Assembly: GCA_024636105.1 (NCBI GenBank)
Contig: JAGXHO010000042.1
Span: 1 to 5,619, forward strand
Direction of reading: 5' to 3'
Source of the DNA: Trueperaceae bacterium
GTDB lineage: Bacteria; Deinococcota; Deinococci; Deinococcales; Trueperaceae
Length of the DNA stretch: 5,619 nucleotides
Positions 1 through 4,604 of the stretch are shown in pieces. Under the pieces are notes generated by a model. It ran no database searches. It was not told the origin of the DNA and worked only from the letters and a program-made list of their open reading frames with translations. A program made the translations under genes and the position numbers. The stretch's first letter is position 1; each line of letters opens with the position of its first letter.

Positions 1-1
1 C

Positions 2-958
2 CTCGACGCCTGGCAGACCCGCATCAACGCGATGTACGCCTACCAGGGGGCGGAGGGTCTGCGGCGCACCGTCGAGGAGCTGCTCGGGCTGCCGGTCGAC
101 TACTACGCGGTGATCAACCTCGACCTGTTCGAGAACGTCGTGGACGCCCTCGGCGGCGTCGAGGTGAACGTGCCGTACCGGATGCTCTACACCGACCGCG
201 CGGCGGGGCTGCGCATCGACCTGCATCCGGGGCCGCAGGTGCTCGACGGGTCCGACGCCGCCGGCTTCGTGCGCTTCCGCGAGTCGCCGCGCGGCGACCT
301 CGACCGCCTCGACAACATCAAGAGCCTCGCCTTCGCGATGCTGCAGCGCGTGCGCGACTTGAACGTCCGCGCCGTCACCGTCGTGCCCGAACTGATCGAC
401 GTGCTCTTCGCGGACGTCGAGACCAACGCGAGCCCGGCGCTCGTGCGCGAGCTGCTGCCGCGGTTGGCGCGGATCGAGCTTCGCTCCGCTACCCTGCCGA
501 CCTACGAGCAGGAGGGCTCCAGCGCCGCGTTCCTCGATCGCCGCGAGGTGGAGGCGTTCCTGGCCGCCACGTTCGGGGGCGACGCGCGCGCCTGGGTCGA
601 CGCCCCCGAGGCGGCCGTCCACGTGGTCGACCGGAGCGGCCGCGAGGGGACGGGCGCAGCCGTCCTCGCCCAGCTCGTGGCCATGGGCGTCCCCGAGGAG
701 TACCTGGTGCTCAGCGAGGCCTCCTTCGATCCGGCACCCAGTCGCTTGGTCGTGACCGCCCCGCACTGGGGCGAAGCCGACTACTACGCCGCATTGCTCG
801 GCATCGGCAAGCAGCAGATCGACCGGCTCCCCGCCGTCGCGGGGCGCGCGGTGGGTATCCAGCTCGTCTTGGGCGACGACGCCCGCGCCCCGAACCCCGA
901 ACCTCCCGCCTTCGGCGCGGCCGACCTGGCCGCGGCCCCGCCCGATCCGGCGCCCTGA
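2..958 (+). CDS. LytR-CpsA-Psr (LCP) family protein, 5' end outside window
   Basis: LCP proteins are membrane-anchored, extracytoplasmic enzymes that transfer glycopolymers from a polyprenyl-phosphate carrier to peptidoglycan or another surface acceptor. The reading frame is open from base 2, and the first codons (LDAWQTRINAMYAYQGAEGL) match the LCP core, so the ATG at 32 is internal and not the start. The visible 318 residues include VDYYAVINLDLFENVVDALGG, the segment ending in VRFRESPRGDLDRLDN, which corresponds to the conserved R-F-R...D..R region, and a C-terminal domain from about visible residue 205 (AVHVVDRSGREGTGAAVLAQL) that resembles the LytR_C fold. It ends in a Pro/Ala-rich tail. 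The usual RQQ after the conserved Arg reads LDN here, a tolerated variation as far as I know. The N-terminal membrane anchor is not visible. It lies 18 nt before rsfS on the same strand, the order seen in nadD-yqeK-lcp-rsfS clusters. The exact glycopolymer cannot be told from sequence. Confidence 0.93.
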   Translation, partial: LDAWQTRINAMYAYQGAEGLRRTVEELLGLPVDYYAVINLDLFENVVDALGGVEVNVPYRMLYTDRAAGLRIDLHPGPQVLDGSDAAGFVRFRESPRGDLDRLDNIKSLAFAMLQRVRDLNVRAVTVVPELIDVLFADVETNASPALVRELLPRLARIELRSATLPTYEQEGSSAAFLDRREVEAFLAATFGGDARAWVDAPEAAVHVVDRSGREGTGAAVLAQLVAMGVPEEYLVLSEASFDPAPSRLVVTAPHWGEADYYAALLGIGKQQIDRLPAVAGRAVGIQLVLGDDARAPNPEPPAFGAADLAAAPPDPAP

Positions 959-976
959 GCGCCCCAAGGAGCCCGC

Positions 977-1396
977 GTGCCCGAAACCAACGTTGATGCC
1001 CTCGCCCGACCCGACACCGCCCCCACCGACGCTGCCCCCGCCGCCGTACCCACCGAGGTCCCCGCCGAGGTCCAGGCGATCGTCGACGCCCTCGACGACA
1101 AGCGCGCGCTCGACGTCGCCGTGCTGCACCTCGAGGAGGTCTCCGACACCCTCGACTGGTTCGTCGTGGCGACCGGCGAGTCGTCGCTGCAACTGCAGGC
1201 GATGGAGGGCGAGGTCCGCGAGCGGCTCAAGGCGACCGGCGCACGGCTCAAGGCGGTCGAGGGCCCGTCGGCCCGTTGGGTGCTGATGGACTACGGCGGC
1301 GTGATCGCGCACCTGATGAGCCCCGACGCGCGCGAGTTCTACGACCTCGAGGGACTCTGGGCGGACGCTCCGCGCGTCCCGGTGGTCCCGAGCTGA
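977..1396 (+). CDS. rsfS: Ribosomal silencing factor RsfS
   Basis: RsfS binds ribosomal protein uL14 on the large subunit and blocks subunit joining, lowering translation in stationary phase or starvation. The 139-residue product matches the family throughout: EVQAIVDALDDKRALDVAVL (31-50), the SDTLDWFVVATGESSLQLQAM core (56-76), and the C-terminal WVLMDYGGVIAHLMSPDAREFYDLEGLW (101-128), where the DYG and REFYDLE motifs are hallmarks. The GTG at 977 is chosen because AAGGAG at 966-971 sits 5 nt upstream and no other ATG or GTG exists in frame before the conserved domain. This start gives an Ala/Pro/Thr-rich extension of about 30 residues that E. coli RsfS (about 105 residues) lacks; it is probably disordered. 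The gene follows the LCP gene by 18 nt. Its TGA overlaps the probable CTG start of the next gene, so the two are likely co-translated. Confidence 0.96.
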   Translation: MPETNVDALARPDTAPTDAAPAAVPTEVPAEVQAIVDALDDKRALDVAVLHLEEVSDTLDWFVVATGESSLQLQAMEGEVRERLKATGARLKAVEGPSARWVLMDYGGVIAHLMSPDAREFYDLEGLWADAPRVPVVPS

Positions 1397-1746
1397 ACGC
1401 GAACGCTCCGGCCCCCCACTGGGCGGAGCAGCTCGCGCGCGCCGAGCTCGAAGCGCGTGGCCTCGTCACGCTCGAGGCCAACGTCCGCAGCCGCGGCGGC
1501 GAACTCGACCTGGTGATGCAGGACGGCGATGCGGTCGTCTTCGTCGAGGTCCGACAGCGCGGCCACGGCGGCTTCGGCGGTGCGGCCGAGAGCCTCGACG
1601 CACGCAAGCAGTCGAAGGTGCGCCGCGCGGCGGAGCTCTGGCTGGCGCGTCACGGTCGCCATGAGGACCCGGTGCGCTTCGACGCCTTCCTCGTCGACGG
1701 CGACGAGCCCGCCCCGACGGTGCGCCACGTGCGCGACGCGTTCTGA
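1393..1746 (+). CDS. yraN: YraN/UPF0102 family nuclease-fold protein, probable CTG start
   Basis: This is a small protein with a Holliday-junction-resolvase-like (PD-(D/E)XK) fold; the cellular role of the family is unsettled. HWAEQLARAELEARG aligns with the family N-terminus. It is followed by ANVRSRGGELDLVMQDGD and VVFVEVRQRGHGGFGGAAES, holding the conserved Glu/Asp and the FVEVR strand, then KQSKVRRAAELWLARH. E. coli YraN also has VEVR here, so Arg instead of Lys is not a defect. The frame has no ATG or GTG upstream of the conserved region. The only other usual start is a TTG at 1276, deep inside rsfS, which would add 39 residues of non-family sequence. CTG at 1393 overlaps the rsfS stop as CTGA and gives 117 residues, the usual length. 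Upstream ribosome-binding sequence is weak (GGTGGT at 1381-1386), consistent with reinitiation after rsfS. Family assignment is firm; the start codon is inference. Confidence 0.92.
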   Translation: MNANAPAPHWAEQLARAELEARGLVTLEANVRSRGGELDLVMQDGDAVVFVEVRQRGHGGFGGAAESLDARKQSKVRRAAELWLARHGRHEDPVRFDAFLVDGDEPAPTVRHVRDAF

Positions 1747-1774
1747 TGGCGCCCGCCGCCCACGGCCTACGGCC

Positions 1775-3292
1775 ATGAAGCGCATCGCGATCGTCGACGT
1801 CGGGTCGAACACCGCCAAGCTGATCGCCTTGGCCTACGAGCCCGGCCGCTCGTGGCGCCAGCTCGACGAGCTGCGCGCCGTGGTGCGCCTCTCGGAAGGG
1901 CTCGAGGATGGGGGTGATCTGGGCGCCAAGCCGTTCGCCCGTGGCTTGGCTGCGCTGCGCACCTTCGCCAGCTACGCCGAGGCGGCCGAGGTCGACGACC
2001 TCGTCGCGACGACCACGAGCGCGGTGCGCGACGCCGCCAACGGTGCGGCGTTCGTCGCCGCCGCGGGCGACCTCGGCGTCGCCCTGCGGATCCTGAGCGG
2101 GGAGGACGAGGCGCGCATCGGCGCGTTGGCCGTCGCCAACGGCCTCGGGGTGCACGACGCCGTGACGCTCGACCTGGGCGGGGGAAGCTTCCAGCTCGCC
2201 GAGCTCCGGGGTCGGCGCTGGCGCCGCGGGGACAGCTGGCCGCTCGGCGCCGTGCGCGCCACCGAGCGCTACCTGCGCGGCGACCCGCCCAAGGGGAAGG
2301 GGATCAAAGCCCTGGCGGCGGCCACCCGCGAGGCGGTCGTGCCATGGTTCGCCGCGGCTGGCGCCACCACCACCTTCGTCGGCGTCGGCGGCACCTTGCG
2401 CAACCTCGCGAACGTCCACCAGAAACGCGTCGGCTACCCGCTCGACCTGCTCCACGGGTACCGGCTGCCCGCCGCTGACCTGCAGGAGATCGCCCGCGAC
2501 CTCGCCGCCATGACGACGGCCGAGCGGGCCGCCGTGCCGGGCCTCAACCGCGATCGCGCCGACATCGTCGCCGCCGGCGCGATCGTGATCGCCCAGGTCG
2601 TGGCAGCCGCGGGGGTGTCGGAGGTGCTGGTCTCGGGGCAGGGGCTGCGGGAGGGGCTCTTCTACCCCTACCTGCTGCCCGATGCGCCGGACCACCTGCT
2701 CGACGACGTCCGCACCTTCTCGGTGCTGAACCTGATGCGGCAGTACCACGACGATCCGGCCCACAACGGCCACGTGCGCACCATCGCGCTCGCGCTGTTC
2801 GACGGCTTGCAGGGGGTCCATGGCCTCGGGCCGGCGGAGCGCGACCTGCTCGGGCACGCAGCGTGGATCCACGACGTCGGAATGGCCGTGGATTACTACC
2901 GCCACGAGCACCACGGGCTGACCCTGACGCTCGGTCGCGCGTTGCCGGGGTTCGACCACCGCGAGCAGGTGCTGCTCGCGCTGCTGGTGCGCTACCACCG
3001 CAAGGGCACGCCGTCGGCCGATGGGTTCGACGCGGTGCTCGCCCCGGGCGACGTGGACCGACTGCGGGTGCTCTCGGGCACCCTGCGCTTGGCCGAGTAC
3101 CTCGAGCGCGGCAAGGCCCAGCGGGTCACGGGCGTCGACGTGGAGGTCGACGCCGACGAGGTGCGGGTGCACGCCCGCTCCGAGGGGGACGTGCACGTGG
3201 AGGTCGAGGCGGCCTCGTTGCGGCGCGACCTGTTGGCGTCGGCGCTTGGGCGCCGCGTCGTGGTCCTGGGGCGCGACGAGGTGCCGGAGTGA
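1775..3292 (+). CDS. ppx: Ppx/GppA-type phosphatase with C-terminal HD domain
   Basis: This family hydrolyses inorganic polyphosphate and/or the gamma-phosphate of pppGpp in the cytoplasm; sequence alone does not decide which, so the symbol is provisional. The 505-residue product starts at an ATG that puts the phosphate-binding motif IAIVDVGSNTAKL at residues 4-16. Other landmarks are TTSAVRDAANG (80-90), LSGEDEARI (107-115) with E112 as the probable catalytic base, DLGGGSFQLAEL (133-144), VGGT (204-207) and GQGLREGLFYPYL (288-300). An HD-type domain follows at about 315-450, with H333, the HD pair H366-D367 and the downstream RYHRKGTPS (406-414). In the final HD-domain motif, usually LRLADALDR in relatives, this protein reads LRLAEYLER, with Glu at 441. 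It lies 28 nt after yraN without a strong ribosome-binding site. Its TGA overlaps the trpF GTG, indicating coupling. Confidence 0.94.
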   Translation: MKRIAIVDVGSNTAKLIALAYEPGRSWRQLDELRAVVRLSEGLEDGGDLGAKPFARGLAALRTFASYAEAAEVDDLVATTTSAVRDAANGAAFVAAAGDLGVALRILSGEDEARIGALAVANGLGVHDAVTLDLGGGSFQLAELRGRRWRRGDSWPLGAVRATERYLRGDPPKGKGIKALAAATREAVVPWFAAAGATTTFVGVGGTLRNLANVHQKRVGYPLDLLHGYRLPAADLQEIARDLAAMTTAERAAVPGLNRDRADIVAAGAIVIAQVVAAAGVSEVLVSGQGLREGLFYPYLLPDAPDHLLDDVRTFSVLNLMRQYHDDPAHNGHVRTIALALFDGLQGVHGLGPAERDLLGHAAWIHDVGMAVDYYRHEHHGLTLTLGRALPGFDHREQVLLALLVRYHRKGTPSADGFDAVLAPGDVDRLRVLSGTLRLAEYLERGKAQRVTGVDVEVDADEVRVHARSEGDVHVEVEAASLRRDLLASALGRRVVVLGRDEVPE

Positions 3293-3906
3293 AGGACCGG
3301 GTCCGGATCAAGGTCTGCGGGCTCACGCGCCCGGAGGACGCGCTGGCGGCCGAGGCGGCGGGCGCCGACGCGCTCGGCGTGATCTTCGCCGCGGGCTCCA
3401 AGCGGCGGGTCGACGTCGCCCAAGCGCGGCGCGTGCTCGCGCCGGTGGGGCCGTTCGTCGCCCGCGTGGGGGTGTTCGTCGACGCCTCGGTGGGCGAGAT
3501 GCTCGAGGCCGTGCGCGGCGCCCACCTCACGGCGGTGCAGGTGCACGGACGGCTGGCGGATGCGGCGCTCGCGGAACTCGCCGCGCACGTGGCGGTCGTG
3601 CGCGCGGTTCGGTGGGCGCCTGCGTTCGACCCCGCGGCCTACGCCGCCGCTCCGATCGCGGCGCTGCACGTGGACGGCCCACAGCCGGGCAGCGGCGTCG
3701 CGTTCGATTGGGACGCGGCTGCGCCCGGGTTGGCGCGCGTGCGGCGCTGGGTGCTCGCCGGCGGTCTGACGCCCGACAACGTGTCGGCGGCGGTGGCCCG
3801 GTTGCAGCCCCACGCCGTCGACGTCGCGTCCGGGGTGGAGTCGGCCCCCGGCATCAAAGACGATGCCCGTTTGCGGGCCTTCGTCGCCGCCGTGCGCGCT
3901 GCCTGA
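3289..3906 (+). CDS. trpF: Phosphoribosylanthranilate isomerase TrpF
   Basis: TrpF catalyses the Amadori rearrangement of N-(5-phosphoribosyl)anthranilate to CdRP, the third step of tryptophan biosynthesis, in the cytoplasm. The 205-residue (beta/alpha)8 protein has the catalytic cysteine in KVCGLT (C10), the SKRRV segment (37-41), VQVHG (83-87), the catalytic acid D129 in ALHVDGPQPGSGVAFDW, and the phosphate-binding loops LAGGLTPDNV (156-165) and VDVASGVESAPGIKD (177-191). All key residues are present, so it should be active. The GTG start forms a GTGA overlap with the ppx stop, and GAGGTG at 3278-3283 lies 5 nt upstream. No other trp gene is in the window, so this is an isolated trpF attached to a phosphatase gene. 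The ribosome-silencing, phosphatase and amino-acid genes may form one growth-phase-related transcript, but that is inference. No convincing terminator follows. Confidence 0.96.
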   Translation: MKDRVRIKVCGLTRPEDALAAEAAGADALGVIFAAGSKRRVDVAQARRVLAPVGPFVARVGVFVDASVGEMLEAVRGAHLTAVQVHGRLADAALAELAAHVAVVRAVRWAPAFDPAAYAAAPIAALHVDGPQPGSGVAFDWDAAAPGLARVRRWVLAGGLTPDNVSAAVARLQPHAVDVASGVESAPGIKDDARLRAFVAAVRAA

Positions 3907-3940
3907 GCCCCGTGATCGCGCGCCGCACGTGCTTCGTCGG

Positions 3941-3949
3941 ATTTCCACA
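3941..3949 (+). promoter_or_regulatory. Degenerate DnaA box (ATTTCCACA)
   Basis: This differs from TTATCCACA at positions 1 and 3 and keeps the TCCACA core. It would count as noise alone, but it lies exactly 20 nt before a perfect box in the same orientation, matching the pitch of the pair at 4117/4137. Confidence 0.5.
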
Positions 3950-3960
3950 GCACGCCGGAG

Positions 3961-3982
3961 TTATCCACAAGGGTGTGGACAA
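3961..3982. promoter_or_regulatory. Pair of inverted perfect DnaA boxes
   Basis: TTATCCACA at 3961-3969 on the plus strand faces TTGTCCACA at 3982-3974 on the minus strand, separated by 4 nt (AGGG). Both match the TTNTCCACA consensus exactly. Head-to-head boxes this close form a dyad that could seat a DnaA pair. Confidence 0.85.
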
Positions 3983-4076
3983 GGTGCCGACGCACCGTGA
4001 AAGCCGGCTCACAGACCCGCCTTAGCGATTAGGCCCGTCCAGGACGATATTTCTCGGCTTCGACGATCGGGCGACT

Positions 4077-4105
4077 CTCCTACCAGACGGCGCCGGACTT
4101 GTCAA
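4077..4105 (-). promoter_or_regulatory. Candidate leftward promoter inside the DnaA-box region
   Basis: Read on the minus strand, a perfect TTGACA (4105-4100) is followed after 17 nt by TAGGAG (4082-4077), which matches 3 of 6 bases of TATAAT. It would fire leftward through the AT-enriched centre and the left DnaA boxes towards the 3' end of trpF, where I see no minus-strand gene. It may drive a non-coding or origin-activating transcript, or be chance. Confidence 0.35.
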
Positions 4106-4116
4106 GCGGCGGCGGG

Positions 4117-4125
4117 TTATCCACA
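4117..4125 (+). promoter_or_regulatory. Perfect DnaA box (TTATCCACA)
   Basis: Exact match to the DnaA-box consensus. It lies 20 nt before, and in the same orientation as, the box at 4137, and upstream of the cupin promoter. Confidence 0.85.
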
Positions 4126-4136
4126 GAACCGGAGCC

Positions 4137-4145
4137 TTATCCACA
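4137..4145 (+). promoter_or_regulatory. Perfect DnaA box overlapping a -35 position
   Basis: Exact TTATCCACA. Its first six bases fall where the -35 hexamer of the predicted cupin promoter would be, so DnaA bound here would compete with or recruit RNA polymerase. Confidence 0.85.
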
Positions 4146-4165
4146 CGGCCGGACGGCGGTACACT
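4137..4165 (+). promoter_or_regulatory. Probable promoter of the cupin gene
   Basis: TACACT at 4160-4165 matches 4 of 6 bases of the -10 consensus. It is preceded by GG, giving GGTACACTC at 4158-4166, and sits 17 nt after TTATCC (4137-4142), a weak -35 with 3 of 6 matches. The same 9-mer occurs on the minus strand upstream of the redoxin gene, which supports it as a real promoter element of this organism. Transcription would begin near 4172, leaving a leader of about 92 nt. The -35 is part of a DnaA box. Confidence 0.6.
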
Positions 4166-4173
4166 CAGGGCGT

Positions 4174-4215
4174 CCGGGGCCCGATTGGCCCCTGGAGGGG
4201 GCGCACGGTGCGCCC
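4174..4215 (+). promoter_or_regulatory. Tandem GC-rich hairpins in the cupin mRNA leader
   Basis: The first hairpin pairs GGGGCC (4176-4181) with GGCCCC (4187-4192) around a CGATT loop. It can be extended by CC/GG (4174-4175 with 4194-4195) past one bulged T. The second is a perfect inverted repeat: GGGCGCAC (4199-4206) and GTGCGCCC (4208-4215), effectively 7 bp with a CGG loop. Neither is followed by a T run, so they do not look like intrinsic terminators. They begin at the predicted transcription start and may stabilise the mRNA or control translation. Confidence 0.55.
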
Positions 4216-4258
4216 GAGCGCCCGCCACCCCGAGCCGCCCGCCACGCGCCCCTGGAGG
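4188..4258 (+). repeat. 11-bp direct repeat GCCCCTGGAGG carrying ribosome-binding sites
   Basis: GCCCCTGGAGG occurs at 4188-4198 and again at 4248-4258, exactly 60 bp apart. The second copy supplies the GGAGG ribosome-binding site 5 nt before the cupin ATG. The first copy precedes a possible leader ORF. The exact duplication suggests a local copy event or a conserved leader element. Confidence 0.75.
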
Positions 4259-4267
4259 ACTCCATGA
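4208..4267 (+). CDS. Possible 19-codon leader ORF upstream of the cupin gene
   Basis: A GTG at 4208 lies 9 nt after the GGAGG of the first repeat copy and opens a 19-codon frame (MRPSARHPEPPATRPWRTP). Its TGA at 4265-4267 overlaps the cupin ATG as ATGA, the typical arrangement of translational coupling. The peptide is rich in Pro (6) and Arg (4), with one Pro-Pro pair, and resembles no family I know. Against it, the GTG lies in the loop/3' arm of a strong hairpin, and GC-rich DNA throws up short frames of this composition. It may be a real leader peptide that couples or attenuates cupin translation; I rate it as uncertain. Confidence 0.3.
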   Translation: MRPSARHPEPPATRPWRTP

Positions 4268-4572
4268 ACGCCATCGCGATCTCCGACGCCCGCCGCTTCT
4301 CCCTTGCCGCGGTGCAGCGGAACGTGCTCGCCGAGCTCCCGGGCTTGACCCTCGAGGTGCTCGGGTTCGAAGCCGGCCAGAGCCTGGAGGCGTCCGTGCT
4401 CGCCCGCCCCTGCGCGTACCAGGTCCTCGAAGGCGAAGCGCTCGTCCGCTACGGCGAAGCCGTCGTGCGGTTGGGCAAGGGGAAGGTGCTGCCGGTCCCG
4501 GCGGGCACCGACCACGCGCTCGAGAACGCCGGCGGTGGTCTGCTGGTGATCCTCGCGACCCGCGGCGGCTGA
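4264..4572 (+). CDS. Small single-domain cupin protein
   Basis: The 102-residue product has a cupin-like beta-barrel pattern: LTLEVLGFEAGQSLEASV (28-45), AYQVLEGEALVRYGEAVVRL (51-70), then KGKVLPVPAGTDHALENAGG (72-91) and LLVILATRG. The phrase VLEGEALVRYGE followed by a P-A-G-x-x-H turn is the classic cupin layout. The first metal motif (normally two His and a Glu) is missing, since the equivalent stretch has no His; only H84 remains. It is therefore probably a ligand-binding or regulatory cupin rather than a metal enzyme. The ATG is chosen for GGAGG at 4254-4258. In-frame extension upstream would run through the DnaA boxes and is rejected. The gene is monocistronic: its own promoter lies behind the DnaA boxes and a convergent gene follows 16 nt on. 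The substrate is unknown. Confidence 0.85.
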   Translation: MNAIAISDARRFSLAAVQRNVLAELPGLTLEVLGFEAGQSLEASVLARPCAYQVLEGEALVRYGEAVVRLGKGKVLPVPAGTDHALENAGGGLLVILATRGG

Positions 4573-4578
4573 GCACCC

Positions 4579-4604
4579 GGCGCGCACGTCAGGCGTTGCG
4601 CGCC
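4579..4604. terminator. Hairpin at the convergent cupin/redoxin junction
   Basis: GGCGCGCA (4579-4586) pairs perfectly with TGCGCGCC (4597-4604) around a 10-nt loop. It lies between the cupin stop and the last codons of the convergent redoxin gene. Neither side has a T tract, so a classical intrinsic terminator is not shown. Its position suits a bidirectional transcript end, perhaps with Rho or as a 3' stabiliser. Confidence 0.35.

Larger units (their letters stand above)
3941..4145. other. DnaA-box cluster, candidate replication origin or DnaA-control region
   Basis: This intergenic segment contains three perfect TTATCCACA boxes (3961, 4117 and 4137, plus strand), one perfect TTGTCCACA box on the minus strand (3974-3982) and one degenerate ATTTCCACA (3941). 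They form two clusters about 135 nt apart. In each cluster the plus-strand boxes are exactly 20 nt apart, start to start, which places DnaA monomers on the same helix face. The stretch between the clusters (4021-4070) is 44 percent A+T by hand count, high for this sequence, with 55 percent at 4041-4060. Several perfect 9-mers in so short a GC-rich stretch are not expected by chance. No dnaA, dnaN or parAB is in the window. It could be oriC, a titration/reactivation site (datA- or DARS-like) or a DnaA-controlled promoter. No long AT-rich unwinding element is obvious. Confidence 0.75.

Noticed and set aside
1529..1774. Upstream in-frame extension of ppx into yraN
   Set aside because: The added residues are low-complexity shadow. 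The ATG at 1775 places the phosphate-binding motif at the expected N-terminus.
1466..3196. Long minus-strand open frame of 576 codons opposite yraN and ppx
   Set aside because: It runs antisense to two clearly recognised genes, is His/Arg/Gly/Ala-rich low-complexity, and matches no family. Long antisense frames are expected in GC-rich coding DNA.
2863..3288. Upstream in-frame extension of trpF to 2863
   Set aside because: The extra 142 residues are Arg/Gly/Ala shadow sequence inside ppx. The GTG at 3289 has a ribosome-binding site and gives the normal TrpF length.
3983..3996. GGTGC-CGAC-GCACC hairpin as a trpF terminator
   Set aside because: It has only a 5-bp stem, no following T run, and lies 77 nt past the stop. 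It is too weak to call.
4036..4046. CGTCCAGGACG short palindrome in the DnaA-box gap
   Set aside because: An 11-bp inverted repeat with no second copy or known binding motif; it may be chance.
4099..4263. Upstream in-frame extension of the cupin to 4099
   Set aside because: It would translate through two DnaA boxes and the predicted promoter and adds no cupin-like sequence. GGAGG supports the ATG at 4264.
3907..4263. Search for a tRNA or other structured RNA gene on either strand
   Set aside because: A TTCGA-containing segment near 4060 has no matching arms, and no cloverleaf could be built.
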